Part shown: positions 16,288 through 25,028 of the stretch, one piece after another
Layout of the letters: each line of letters begins with the position of its first letter
How positions within the stretch are numbered: position 1 is the first letter of the stretch
Assembly: GCA_963975575.1 (NCBI GenBank)
Contig: CAXBHL010000001.1
Span: 1,302,001 to 1,366,000, forward strand
DNA length: 64,000 nt
From: UBA6054 sp963975575
GTDB lineage: Bacteria; Planctomycetota; Phycisphaerae; Phycisphaerales; UBA1924
Direction of reading: 5' to 3'
Notes under the pieces: generated by a model
What the model saw: the letters and a program-made list of their open reading frames with translations, nothing else
What the model was told of the DNA's origin: nothing
Database searches by the model: none
Translations under genes and position numbers: made by a program

Positions 16288-17127
16288 TCAGACGGACCGC
16301 GCCAGCCCGGCGCGACGCATGACCAGCGCGACCGCCGTGTACAGATTCTCAAAGCCGAGGCGCCGCGCGTTGCGTTCGGTCGGGATGCCCGGCTTGGTGT
16401 GGATGAACGTCGCGACCGATCCCGCTTTGCGGGCGTGCGCCACGCGGGCCGCGATCAACGCCTGCTGGACCCCGCTCCGGCGGTGCTCGGGCAGCACGGA
16501 GGCGGCGAAGAGGCACGCCACCGTTTCATCGCCGAACGGCTTCGCCACTTCCATCGCGGCCGCACCGACGATGTCCCCGTTCCGCTCGGCAACGAAGGCC
16601 GCGGTCCGGGGATGAGCCGTCACTCTCATCAGCGACTCCATGAACACGGCTTCGGCGCCCGAGCCGGGTTCGACGAATCCGGAAGCGGACACGCGAGTCC
16701 ACGCTGCGACCTCCGCGGGATCGCGCGGGTCGATGGCCCGGATGGTCGGCGGTTCCTTGACGCTCTCGGTCCGGACCGTTCCCGTCAGCAGCATCACGTT
16801 TTCGAACTCGGCGATTCCGAACCCGCGGTCGAGGAGCAGCCCGATGAGCGACTCGTCCGCGTAGGGGCAGACCTCCACGCGGGGTTCCTGCCCGCGGGAC
16901 ACGTAGAAATCGATCAGCCGGTCGACCTCGGCCGCGGTGGCCGGGCCGTCGAGGCCGACCCCCATCGCCTGGTTGGTCCAGGACCCGGGGCCGGAGTAGC
17001 ACATCAGGCCCCCGAGCACCGGCTCTGCGGTCCGGGCGATCTCGGCGACGCCCACGGCCTGACGCCGGCACTCGAGCCGTGCCAGGCGCGGGGCGTCGAT
17101 CGGACCGGGGTTCGCATGGCCGGGCAT
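16288..17127 (-). CDS. GNAT-family N-acetyltransferase
   Basis: The 279-residue protein ends in a GNAT domain: T-A-A-F-V-A-E-R-N-G-D-I-V-G-A-A-A-M, then V-L-P-E-H-R-R-S-G-V-Q-Q-A-L-I with the acetyl-CoA pyrophosphate-binding R/Q-x-x-G-x-A-type loop, and N-A-R-R-L-G-F-E-N-L-Y near the end. The N-terminal half resembles the poorly conserved first repeat of double-GNAT proteins. The acceptor substrate cannot be told. The ATG at 17127 has TATCCT 6 bases upstream and no Shine-Dalgarno. It is divergent from the 17179 hydrolase with only 51 bases between starts, and it converges with the persulfide dioxygenase gene 4 bases apart. Confidence 0.8.
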   Translation of the reverse strand: MPGHANPGPIDAPRLARLECRRQAVGVAEIARTAEPVLGGLMCYSGPGSWTNQAMGVGLDGPATAAEVDRLIDFYVSRGQEPRVEVCPYADESLIGLLLDRGFGIAEFENVMLLTGTVRTESVKEPPTIRAIDPRDPAEVAAWTRVSASGFVEPGSGAEAVFMESLMRVTAHPRTAAFVAERNGDIVGAAAMEVAKPFGDETVACLFAASVLPEHRRSGVQQALIAARVAHARKAGSVATFIHTKPGIPTERNARRLGFENLYTAVALVMRRAGLARSV

Positions 17128-17133
17128 GGGCGC

Positions 17134-17139
17134 AGGATA
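17134..17139 (-). promoter_or_regulatory. -10-like box TATCCT for the GNAT gene
   Basis: TATCCT on the minus strand ends 6 bases before the GNAT ATG, a leaderless arrangement. Confidence 0.45.
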
Positions 17140-17166
17140 GGTGCGTCTGGGGCGGCGTTGCCGGCG

Positions 17167-17172
17167 TACGCT
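17167..17172 (+). promoter_or_regulatory. -10-like box TACGCT for the 17179 hydrolase gene
   Basis: TACGCT ends 6 bases before the ATG at 17179. No Shine-Dalgarno is present between them, so a leaderless transcript is likely. Confidence 0.45.
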
Positions 17173-17178
17173 CCGTGC

Positions 17179-18183
17179 ATGACGACCTACAAGTGGCAGC
17201 TTCTCCGGGCCGGGCGGTTCCTCCTCGACGGGGGCGGGATGTTCGGCGTGATCCCCAAGGTCGTCTGGTCGCGCACCGCCCAGTGCGACGACAAGAACCG
17301 GATCGAGCTGAGCCACAACTGCCTGCTGCTGGAATCGACCGATGTCGATCCGGCGCTGGGTCGGCCTAGGCGCATCCTGATCGAGGCCGGAACAGGCGAC
17401 AAGCTCGACGAGAAGATGAGCCGGATCTTCGGACTCGATGGACGGACGATCGAAACGGCCGTCACCGAGGCGGGCGTGGACGTGGGCGAGATCGATCACG
17501 CGATCGTCAGCCACCTCCACTTCGATCACGCCGGGGGACTGACCCGGCGCGTCCGCGCGGGCGAAGAGGCCCATTGGGCGATCACCAAGCCCGGCGTGGC
17601 CTCCGGCGACGCGATGGAGATCCGGTTCACTTTCCCGAATGCGGAACTGATTGTTCAGCGCCGGGAATGGGTCGACGCCCGCAACAACGACGCGGTGATG
17701 ACCAAGACCTATTACAAGGATCACCTCCTGCCGTTCGAGGACGAGTCACTGCCCTTGGCGGACGGCCGGCCCCGGCTGCGCCTGGTGGACGCCAAGCGCC
17801 CTTTCCCGATGAACCGCAAGCCCTCACGCGAGGAGATGCCCAAGGACCCGCTCGAGGAACGGATGACGGAGGTCCTGCCCGGAGTCCGGGTCTTCCTGGT
17901 GCCCGGGCACACCTGGGGCCAGCAGGCGATCGCGTTCGAGGACGATCAGGGGCGGACGGTGGTGTTCACGCCCGACGTGATGCCCACGGCCTGGCACGTC
18001 GGGCAGGCGTACAGCCTCGGCTACGACGTCGAGGCGTACACCTCGATGGTGACCAAGGGCTGGTTCCTGCACGAGGCGGCCGAGCGGGGTTGGACGCTGG
18101 TGCTCGACCACGAGCCCGGCAACCCGGTGCGGACGGTTCGGCGGTCCGAGTCCGGCTGGTACGAACTGAGCGACTCGGTATAA
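17179..18183 (+). CDS. Metallo-beta-lactamase-fold hydrolase
   Basis: The 334-residue protein shows S-H-L-H-F-D-H-A-G-G (His112, His114, Asp116, His117), a later P-G-H-T-W-G-Q-Q with a zinc-ligand histidine, F-T-P-D-V-M-P and a C-terminal D-H-E-P-G. This is the dinuclear zinc site of the superfamily. The overall shape, with an N-terminal lead of about 50 residues and a long insert around the R-R-E-W region, is closest to the AHL-lactonase or alkylsulfatase-like 'MBL fold metallo-hydrolase' group. The substrate is not predictable. There is no signal peptide, so it is cytoplasmic. Confidence 0.82.
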   Translation: MTTYKWQLLRAGRFLLDGGGMFGVIPKVVWSRTAQCDDKNRIELSHNCLLLESTDVDPALGRPRRILIEAGTGDKLDEKMSRIFGLDGRTIETAVTEAGVDVGEIDHAIVSHLHFDHAGGLTRRVRAGEEAHWAITKPGVASGDAMEIRFTFPNAELIVQRREWVDARNNDAVMTKTYYKDHLLPFEDESLPLADGRPRLRLVDAKRPFPMNRKPSREEMPKDPLEERMTEVLPGVRVFLVPGHTWGQQAIAFEDDQGRTVVFTPDVMPTAWHVGQAYSLGYDVEAYTSMVTKGWFLHEAAERGWTLVLDHEPGNPVRTVRRSESGWYELSDSV

Positions 18184-18196
18184 CCGTTTGCCGGTC

Positions 18197-18970
18197 TCAG
18201 TCGTTCGGGGCGGCCTTCCGGGCCGGGATCAGGCAATCGACGATCACGATCAGGCCCGCGAGGCCGGTTGCGGCTGAGTACGCGAACCCGCCTCCGACGA
18301 TGGCGTAGGCCCAGACGTCGTTCGACCGCGCCAGCCACCACGCGGACATGTCCGCGAGCAGGCCGAGGGCGCCGACGAGAACGATCAGTCCGTTGAGCGT
18401 TCTGGGTGCGCGGGTCATCGCGCCCAGCAACGCCAGCACGATCAGGATGACGGCCATGACCGGCGCGTGGGTGTGCTGGCTCATGGCCACGATCTCGGGC
18501 GTGGTGGGGTTGATCTCGCGCGAGACGGCTAGCGGGCGGATGTCGTCGAAATACTCGAGCGAGAGCTTGGCGTAGGTGCCTTCGCCGGTGGCGTTGCGGG
18601 CGTGGCAGTCCAGGCAGTGCGTGGCGATGATCTCCGCGGGGGCGTCGTCGCCCAGGTCGAAGTCGTCAAATCGGGTCGAGAGCGTGGCTGGATCGCGCAG
18701 CCATTCGAGCAGCAGGTCGCGTTCGCGATCGGGCAGGGCCTCGGGGTGATCGTTCTCGAGCGCTTTGATCAGCGGAGATTCGACGGTTACACCGTGGTAG
18801 TGGCCCTTGATGTCATCGATGGTCAGCCCGGGCACTTCGTCGCGGTTGTCGTAGTGCCAGGCCATGTGGATGCCGGAGACGACGTAGCCGCCCAGCAGAG
18901 TGACGACCAGCAGGGCGACGCCGAGCCGCGTGAGGGGGTTGAGGGCGGTCAGGCGGGGGAATGGATGCAT
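18197..18970 (-). CDS. Membrane protein with one c-type haem motif
   Basis: The 257-residue protein has an N-terminal membrane helix (about 14-35), then a soluble domain of about 120 residues containing C-L-D-C-H, a single c-type haem attachment site. Three or four more membrane helices follow, with histidines at the start of the first (S-Q-H-T-H-A-P-V-M). The C-x2-C-H domain should face the periplasm. It may pass electrons into the membrane. The gene starts 46 bases after the stop of the exported Gfo/Idh gene at 19017-20246 and is probably in its operon, which suggests that the cytochrome accepts electrons from that or a nearby periplasmic oxidation. Similar uncharacterised proteins are known in planctomycetes. 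Confidence 0.75.
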   Translation of the reverse strand: MHPFPRLTALNPLTRLGVALLVVTLLGGYVVSGIHMAWHYDNRDEVPGLTIDDIKGHYHGVTVESPLIKALENDHPEALPDRERDLLLEWLRDPATLSTRFDDFDLGDDAPAEIIATHCLDCHARNATGEGTYAKLSLEYFDDIRPLAVSREINPTTPEIVAMSQHTHAPVMAVILIVLALLGAMTRAPRTLNGLIVLVGALGLLADMSAWWLARSNDVWAYAIVGGGFAYSAATGLAGLIVIVDCLIPARKAAPND

Positions 18971-19016
18971 GGGGCTGGAGTCCCGGGTGGTTTGCCGACG
19001 CGGGCGGCGTTTGTTG

Positions 19017-20246
19017 TCACAGTCCGGTCAGGTCGATGTCCACGGTCCGGCCCGTGCGGACGGCCTCGTTGGCGGCGATGCCCACCGCGGTGCCCCGGGC
19101 GGCCTCGGCGATGGTGCACGCGGGGGTGCCGCCCGAGCCGATCGCTCCGATCCAGTCTTCCAGGGCGTAGTACAGGGACGGATGGGGCAGGCCGACGCCG
19201 TCCTTGAGCTTGCCCTGCTCGGCGAGCTGGGTGGCCCCGGCGATCAGCGTGATACCCTCGTCGTTGTGGAACTGCTGGCGGTTGGCGTAGACCTCCCAGC
19301 CCTGCGTCGGCGCGTCGGACTCTTTGAACATCCAGCCGTGCGACCAGCCGAGTTTGATGGCCGCGTTCGTGCCGTAGAACACCTCGTACGCGCCCTCGTA
19401 GGAGTTGGCGATGGTCGCTGCGTAGCTGAGCACCGAGCCGTTGTCGAACTCGAGCAGCAGGTCGACGGTGTCGTTGACCTCGCGCCCGTCTTCGTAGGCG
19501 CGGACCGCACCCCGGCCCATCACCCGGACGGGGTAGCGTTCGGTGTACCAGTGGAAGACATCGAACTGCTGCGAGCCGAGCTCGCCGGCCAACCCGAGAG
19601 AGACCTCCGGATCGAGCTTCCAGTTGAGTTCCTTGTACCGCGCAGGGTCGGAGGCGGGGTTGATCCAGGTGGTCTTCTCGTTGTTCTGGGCCCGCATGGT
19701 CACCATGTCGCGGACCGAGTCGGAGCGGTAGAAACCGCGGGCGAGTTGGTAGACTGGGTTCGAGCGGCCCTGGAACCCGCCGGCCGCGACCACGCCCGCC
19801 GTCCGGGCGGCCTGGGAGATGGCGGCGCAGTCCTCTTTGGTGTGGGCGAGCGGGCACTCGCAGTAGGTGTGCTTGCCCGCCGCCATGGCGGCCTGGGCGA
19901 CGTCCTTGTGCGTGTGGGTGGGTGTGGCCACGACGACCGCGTCCACCGAGCCGGATTTGAGCATGGCGTCGGCGGTCGCGAAGCCGGTCGCGCCGGACGC
20001 CCGCCGCAGGCCGGCGGCCAGCCGGCGTTCGTCCGTATCGCACATGGCGGTGATGCTCACCCCGGAGATCTTTCCGAGTTCGCCGAGCACCGAGCGGCCC
20101 TGGCGCCCGACGCCCACCACGCCGACCCTCAAGTCGGCCGCGTGCGTCCAGGCGGCCGGGCGGCCGAGCAGGCCGGGGACGATGGCGAAGGCTGCGGCGG
20201 AGCCGGCGGCACGGGCGAGAAACTCACGGCGGTCGAGGTCGGACAT
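19017..20246 (-). CDS. Tat-exported Gfo/Idh/MocA oxidoreductase with altered EKP motif
   Basis: The 409-residue protein starts with a Tat signal (D-R-R-E-F-L-A-R-A, 5-13). An NAD(P)-binding domain follows, with V-G-V-V-G-V-G-R-Q-G (41-50) and V-V-A-T-P-T-H-T-H (105-113), then the usual C-terminal sheet domain. Where most family members have E-K-P, this protein has E-C-P (130-132), so the lysine is replaced by cysteine. Dehydrogenation of a sugar, or loss of that activity, are both possible. The frame permits a GTG 9 bases upstream, but GAAGGTG lies 6 bases before the ATG at 20246. The downstream neighbour is the haem membrane protein. Confidence 0.88.
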   Translation of the reverse strand: MSDLDRREFLARAAGSAAAFAIVPGLLGRPAAWTHAADLRVGVVGVGRQGRSVLGELGKISGVSITAMCDTDERRLAAGLRRASGATGFATADAMLKSGSVDAVVVATPTHTHKDVAQAAMAAGKHTYCECPLAHTKEDCAAISQAARTAGVVAAGGFQGRSNPVYQLARGFYRSDSVRDMVTMRAQNNEKTTWINPASDPARYKELNWKLDPEVSLGLAGELGSQQFDVFHWYTERYPVRVMGRGAVRAYEDGREVNDTVDLLLEFDNGSVLSYAATIANSYEGAYEVFYGTNAAIKLGWSHGWMFKESDAPTQGWEVYANRQQFHNDEGITLIAGATQLAEQGKLKDGVGLPHPSLYYALEDWIGAIGSGGTPACTIAEAARGTAVGIAANEAVRTGRTVDIDLTGL

Positions 20247-20273
20247 CGGGTACACCTTCGGGGTGGCGGGCGA

Positions 20274-21179
20274 CTAGCAGGTTCCGGAAGAACACACGGG
20301 GATTCGGCCGGCCGAACACCATCGCCGGCCGGCACGGACATGACAACCGTAGCCGTCGGGGAGCGAATCGGTCAGATCCGGATCGACGACCAGCGCGGTG
20401 GACCACGCCTCGCACACCTCGGCCGACGGACCGAACACGCACGCCGCGTCCGCGTTGCCGGACGGGTTACCGGTGGCGGGGTCGATGATGTGCCCGTGTC
20501 CATCAACGACACGGCCCTGCGGGGCGGATACCGACAATGCGGCATCTTCGAGATCGATGATGGGGGCGTTCGGATCCTCCGGCAGAGAACGTACCCGCCA
20601 CGGCTGGCCGTCGGGGCGCGATCCGACGGCGATCACGGACGATGTCCCGCCGTGGACGATCGCGTTCGAGACACCGAGGGCCGTCAGTTCCACGCGGGCC
20701 AGATCGAGCACGAATCCCTTGGCAATGCCGCCGAGATCCAGCGCGATGCCGTCGTCCAGGAACCGGACGGTGCCGGACCGCCCGTCCAGCCGGACCCGGT
20801 CTGCCCCCCAGCACACCTGGGCGTCGGGCGGTCCGGATGCGATGTCACGAAACCCGTGGGCCCGCATCAGCGAGCCCACGGTGATGTCGAAGGCGCCCCG
20901 CGTGTCGCGGGTGTGGCCGAGGCAGCGCCCGAGCAGGTCGAACAGTTCCTGATCGACGCTGACGGGCCGCTCCGCGGCGAGGCGGTTCACGACCGAGACC
21001 GCGCTGCCCGGCTCGAACACGGTCAGCCGACGGTGCCAATCGCGGACGAGGTGCTCGACCTCTTCGGCGATGGCGGCCGCCTCGGTGGGGTGCACCGCGC
21101 GTTCGAAGCCCGCGAGCACACACTCGAAGCGTGTGCCCATGGCCTCGAAGGCACGCATCACCGGGACGGTCTCGGGCAT
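20274..21179 (-). CDS. apbE: ApbE-family FAD:protein FMN transferase
   Basis: The 301-residue protein follows the ApbE plan: A-M-G-T-R-F-E-C near the N-terminus, S-L-M-R-A-H-G-F, D-L-G-G-I-A-K-G-F-V-L-D, G-H-I-I-D-P-A-T-G and a C-terminal E-A-W-S-T-A-L in the metal-binding region. There glutamate stands where ApbE proteins usually have aspartate. ApbE enzymes attach FMN to a Ser or Thr of exported or membrane proteins, using magnesium and FAD. I see no signal peptide or lipobox from this start, which is odd for a family that usually acts outside. It starts 4 bases after the stop of the 21184 Gfo/Idh gene, in the same operon. Confidence 0.85.
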   Translation of the reverse strand: MPETVPVMRAFEAMGTRFECVLAGFERAVHPTEAAAIAEEVEHLVRDWHRRLTVFEPGSAVSVVNRLAAERPVSVDQELFDLLGRCLGHTRDTRGAFDITVGSLMRAHGFRDIASGPPDAQVCWGADRVRLDGRSGTVRFLDDGIALDLGGIAKGFVLDLARVELTALGVSNAIVHGGTSSVIAVGSRPDGQPWRVRSLPEDPNAPIIDLEDAALSVSAPQGRVVDGHGHIIDPATGNPSGNADAACVFGPSAEVCEAWSTALVVDPDLTDSLPDGYGCHVRAGRRWCSAGRIPVCSSGTC

Positions 21180-21183
21180 GGGC

Positions 21184-22533
21184 TCAGATCCGGGCGGACT
21201 TAAGGGTTTCCGGATCGAAGCTGTACGCGTGGCCGTCCCACATCGACTTGGAGGCCAGTGCGACCGCGACCATGACCTTGGAGGCCAGGTCGATGTTGCT
21301 CTGCGCCGGCTGGCGGGACCGCATGCAGGCGAGCCAGTTGAGGCGGAGTTGGTCCTGGTCGTTGCCGATGTCCTCGCAGGTGATCTCCTCGCGGTCGACG
21401 TCGTCGACATAGATCCGCTCGGGGCGGATATCGACGTGACGGCCGTTGAGGTACATGTTGGCCTTGTGGCCGCGGATCATGGTCTCGAGGCCGACCTCGT
21501 TGGCGGTCGATCCGGCGACGATCATGGTGTGGCCGTTGGGATATTGGATGGTCAGGTTGACCTGGTCATGGTTTTCCATGTCGTGGTCAACGATGTGCGC
21601 ACCCGACGCAATCACGCGGGTGGGCCAGCCCGAGTCGAGGGCGTAGATGAGCGGCGTCATCACGTGGACGAGCAGGTCGCCGATGATGCCGGTCGAGAAG
21701 TCGCGGTAGCGGCGCCAGCGTGCGAAGACCTTCGGGTCCCACTCGCGCTTGCCGAGGCGGCCGCACCAGGCCTCCCAGTCCAGATTCACGCCGGGCTTCC
21801 AGTCGGGGTTGATGCCGTAGTAGTTCCATTCGCCGCTGGTCGAGTTGCGGCAATACGAGGTCTGAGACCAGACGGCCGGGCCGATCTTGCCGGCCTTGAT
21901 CGCCTCGCGGGCGGCGCCCCACTTGGGCAGCATGATCATCTGGGTGCCGATCTGGAAGATCTGGTCCGGGTGGGCCAGCACGGCCTTGCGGGTCTCCATG
22001 GCCTCGTCGAGTTCGAGGGTCATGGGCTTCTCGCAGTACACGTCCTTGCCGGCGGCCAGCGCGTCGATGGCGTGCTGGGCGTGCCAGTGCTCGGGCGATG
22101 CGATGAGCACGCCGTGGATGTCCTCCCGGGCCAGGACCTCCTTGTAGTCGCGGGTGCTCTGGACGTCGACGCCCGGCTGCTTCTCGTTGCAGGCCTTGAG
22201 GCAGTTTGCCCGGCGCTCGTCGCAGACGTCGGCCAGTGCGACGATCTGGACGTTTTCCTCGCCGCGGGACGCGAAGTTCATGAACGCGTGGGCGTGCCCG
22301 GTGCCCATGCCGCCGGTGCCGATGACGGCCATGCGGATTGTGTCGTTCGCCCCCGGCGCGCGGACGCGTCCGGGCCTGACGGTGGGGACCAGGCGGGCGG
22401 CGGGGCGTGCGTTGGCGGCCGATCCGGACGCGCCCAAAACCGCGGCGGCGCCAGCGAGGGCGGTCGCCCCGAGGAACTGCCGGCGTGAAGGGGCGTGCGA
22501 GATCGTGGTGTGGGGATCGGATTCGTGGGACAT
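21184..22533 (-). CDS. Tat-exported Gfo/Idh/MocA oxidoreductase
   Basis: The 449-residue protein has a Tat signal (S-R-R-Q-F-L-G-A-T followed by a long alanine-rich stretch to about residue 47). The Rossmann motif M-A-V-I-G-T-G-G-M-G-T-G-H, I-A-S-P-E-H-W-H and the E-K-P motif (C-E-K-P-M-T) follow, then the C-terminal substrate domain. Such proteins oxidise or reduce a sugar hydroxyl with tightly bound NAD(P). GAGGAG 7-9 bases before the ATG at 22533 fixes the start. It is followed by apbE 4 bases later. A TACCTT box about 75 bases upstream may be its -10. Confidence 0.92.
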   Translation of the reverse strand: MSHESDPHTTISHAPSRRQFLGATALAGAAAVLGASGSAANARPAARLVPTVRPGRVRAPGANDTIRMAVIGTGGMGTGHAHAFMNFASRGEENVQIVALADVCDERRANCLKACNEKQPGVDVQSTRDYKEVLAREDIHGVLIASPEHWHAQHAIDALAAGKDVYCEKPMTLELDEAMETRKAVLAHPDQIFQIGTQMIMLPKWGAAREAIKAGKIGPAVWSQTSYCRNSTSGEWNYYGINPDWKPGVNLDWEAWCGRLGKREWDPKVFARWRRYRDFSTGIIGDLLVHVMTPLIYALDSGWPTRVIASGAHIVDHDMENHDQVNLTIQYPNGHTMIVAGSTANEVGLETMIRGHKANMYLNGRHVDIRPERIYVDDVDREEITCEDIGNDQDQLRLNWLACMRSRQPAQSNIDLASKVMVAVALASKSMWDGHAYSFDPETLKSARI

Positions 22534-22633
22534 GGGGGTTTTCTCCTCTGGGCCGGTCAAGGGGGTCCGTCCGGCGGGAATCAGGTTTCGCACTGGTGGG
22601 GTGGGTTAAGGTACCACGACGGGGCGGCCAAGT

Positions 22634-23911
22634 TCAAGGAGCAATCGCGCGATCGGGCTCGCCGGGTCCGCCGGGCGTGTAGGGCTCGAGGTCTTCACTC
22701 CGGATGATCTTGTCCTTGAACAGCAGGACAAAGGCGACGAGCACCAAGCCGGCGAAGGCGGCCGGGTACATCCAGACGGTCTTCCAGGCCACGCCGCCCC
22801 CCTCGCTCGTGTAGTGAGCGACCAAGCGTCCCCCGATCTGGGCTCCGATCAGCATGCCGAGGCCCTGCGTGAGCAGCACGTAGAACCCTTGTGCCTGGCT
22901 CCGGATTTTCGTGCCCGCCTTGCCGTCCACGTAGATCTGGCCGGTCACGAAGAAGAAGTCGTAGCAGATGCCGTGCAGCATGACGCCGCCGAGGACCATC
23001 CACTTGATCTGATCGTCGGCAGCGCCCGCGAAGAGGCCGTAACGGACAACCCAGGCGAGCATGCCGATCGCGAGCATCCACTTGACGCCCAGCCGGGCGA
23101 AACAGAGCGGCATCACGAGCATGAAGAAGATCTCGGACATCTGGCCCAGCGACATGGTCTGAGCGATCTTCTCGAACCCCATCTCGCCAACAAACTGGCC
23201 CGCGAACGCGTAGTACGCCGCCAGCGGGATGCACAGCAGGAAAGAGCAGACGCAGAAAACCGCGAACGACGGGTTTTTCAGCAGGACGAGCGAATCGAGC
23301 CCGATCGCGTCCCTGGCGGAGAACGCCTGCCCCTTCGCGGGCGCGGGTGTGTGAGGCAGGGTGAAGCTGTATACGCCCAGCAGCACACCCGATCCGCCCG
23401 CCACGAAGAACATGTTCGGAGAGGTATCGAATGCGAGGCGGGAGATGACGATGTTTGCGACGATCCAGCCGACGGTCCCGAACACCCGGATCAGCGGGAA
23501 CTGGGTCTGCGGGTTGGTCATCGTGTGCAGGGCAAGCGAGCTGGACAGCCCGAGGGTGGGCATGTAGCAGAGCATGTGCAGCAGGATCACGGCCACGAAC
23601 AGCGACGCCGACTGCTCGGCGGCCATCGGGGCGAAACAGAGCAGGCCACCCCCCAGCAGGTGCATGATGCCGAGCACCCGCTCCGTGGCAAAGAAGCGGT
23701 CGGCCACCATGCCCAGAAAGAACGGAGAGGCGATCGCGGCGATCGGGCCGACGGTATAGGCCCAGCCGATCAGCTTCGCGTCCATGCCCGCCGCGTTCAT
23801 GAACGGCCCCATGGTCACGTACCACGCTCCCCACAGGAAGAACTGGAGGAACATCATCACGGAGAGCTGGGTGGCGATGACTGAGCCCGAGCGTTGACCT
23901 GGTTGAGCCAT
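22634..23911 (-). CDS. MFS transporter, nucleoside:H+ symporter (NHS/NupG-like) family
   Basis: The 425-residue protein has twelve predicted membrane helices in two groups of six and no signal peptide. The start S-V-M-M-F-L-Q-F-F-L-W-G-A-W-Y-V-T-M-G is typical of the NHS family that includes NupG and XapB. In planctomycetes such transporters often sit with sugar-oxidising genes, so a sugar or keto-sugar substrate is as likely as a nucleoside. The start is the ATG at 23911, preceded by AGGA. It is divergent from the cytoplasmic TIM-barrel gene at 24021, suggesting joint regulation from the 109-base gap. Confidence 0.88.
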   Translation of the reverse strand: MAQPGQRSGSVIATQLSVMMFLQFFLWGAWYVTMGPFMNAAGMDAKLIGWAYTVGPIAAIASPFFLGMVADRFFATERVLGIMHLLGGGLLCFAPMAAEQSASLFVAVILLHMLCYMPTLGLSSSLALHTMTNPQTQFPLIRVFGTVGWIVANIVISRLAFDTSPNMFFVAGGSGVLLGVYSFTLPHTPAPAKGQAFSARDAIGLDSLVLLKNPSFAVFCVCSFLLCIPLAAYYAFAGQFVGEMGFEKIAQTMSLGQMSEIFFMLVMPLCFARLGVKWMLAIGMLAWVVRYGLFAGAADDQIKWMVLGGVMLHGICYDFFFVTGQIYVDGKAGTKIRSQAQGFYVLLTQGLGMLIGAQIGGRLVAHYTSEGGGVAWKTVWMYPAAFAGLVLVAFVLLFKDKIIRSEDLEPYTPGGPGEPDRAIAP

Positions 23912-24020
23912 TGTGGTGTATCCTGATTGACCGTTGTGCCCACGAGAACCGTGGGCGGCGAGCATACCAGAAACGGCGGCCCGCGTGTCCGGCGGTCGGC
24001 CCAGTTCGCGGGAGCCATCC

Positions 24021-25025
24021 ATGCCACGACCCGTCACTCTGTTCACCGGCCAATGGGCCGACATGCCCCTCGAAGTCCTGGCCGAGAAGGCCGCCGATTG
24101 GGGTTACGACGGGCTGGAGCTGGCCTGCTGGGGCGACCATTTCGAGGTGGACCGGGCCCTGTCCGAAGACGCTTACTGCAAGGGGCGTCACGACTTACTC
24201 GCGTCGAAGGGCCTGAAGTGCTGGGCGATCTCCAACCACCTCGTGGGCCAGGCGGTCTCGGACCCGATCGACCCACGCCACAAGGCCATCGTCCCCGAGC
24301 GGGTCTGGGGGGATGGAAAGCCGGAGGGTGTTCAGCAGCGGGCGGCGCAGGAAATGATCGACACCGCCGAGGCCGCCGGGCGGATGGGGCTCCGCGTTGT
24401 CAACGGTTTTACGGGCTCTCCCGTATGGCACAAGCTGTACTTCTTCCCGCCGACGGACGCCGCCGAGATCGACCGCGGTTATGCCGAGTTCGCGGCACGC
24501 TGGAAGCCGATCCTTGATGCCTTTCAGGACAAGGGTGTGGGATTTGCGCTCGAGGTGCACCCGACCGAGATCGCGTACGACGTCCACACCATGGAGCGGG
24601 CCCTGGCGGTCCTCGACGACCACCCCGCGTTCGGGATCAACTTCGATCCCTCCCACCTGATCTGGCAGGGCCTCGACCCCGTCAAACTGATCGACCGGTT
24701 CCCCAAGCGGATCTTTCATGTCCACGTCAAGGACGCGGCCACGCGGTTGGACGGTTCGAACTCGATCCTCGGTGGGCACCTCGGGTTCGGAGACCATCGG
24801 CGGGGCTGGGACTTCCGATCGCCGGGACGCGGTGATGTGGACTTTGAGGGGATCATCCGGGCGCTGGGTCGGATCGGGTACCAGGGTCCGCTGAGCGTGG
24901 AATGGGAGGACAGCGCGATGGACCGCGAGCACGGGGCGGCCGAGGCGGTCGAGTTCGTGCGCGGCCTGGACTTCCCGGGGGCCGGTCGGGCGTTTGATTC
25001 TGCGTTCGACAAGGACCGGGAGTAA
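24021..25025 (+). CDS. Cytoplasmic xylose-isomerase-like TIM-barrel protein
   Basis: The 334-residue protein has the sugar phosphate isomerase/epimerase TIM-barrel pattern. W-G-Y-D-G-L-E-L-A, L-E-V-H-P-T-E, N-F-D-P-S-H-L, H-V-H-V-K-D-A and L-S-V-E-W-E-D-S carry the Glu, Asp, His and Glu ligands of a metal site. It lacks a signal peptide, unlike related proteins at 12617, 27513 and 29793. GGAG lies 7 bases before the ATG at 24021. Only 3 bases separate it from the following Gfo/Idh gene, so the two form an operon and probably act in sequence on an imported sugar derivative. The enzyme class could be isomerase, epimerase, lyase or dehydratase. Confidence 0.9.
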   Translation: MPRPVTLFTGQWADMPLEVLAEKAADWGYDGLELACWGDHFEVDRALSEDAYCKGRHDLLASKGLKCWAISNHLVGQAVSDPIDPRHKAIVPERVWGDGKPEGVQQRAAQEMIDTAEAAGRMGLRVVNGFTGSPVWHKLYFFPPTDAAEIDRGYAEFAARWKPILDAFQDKGVGFALEVHPTEIAYDVHTMERALAVLDDHPAFGINFDPSHLIWQGLDPVKLIDRFPKRIFHVHVKDAATRLDGSNSILGGHLGFGDHRRGWDFRSPGRGDVDFEGIIRALGRIGYQGPLSVEWEDSAMDREHGAAEAVEFVRGLDFPGAGRAFDSAFDKDRE

Positions 25026-25028
25026 ACC

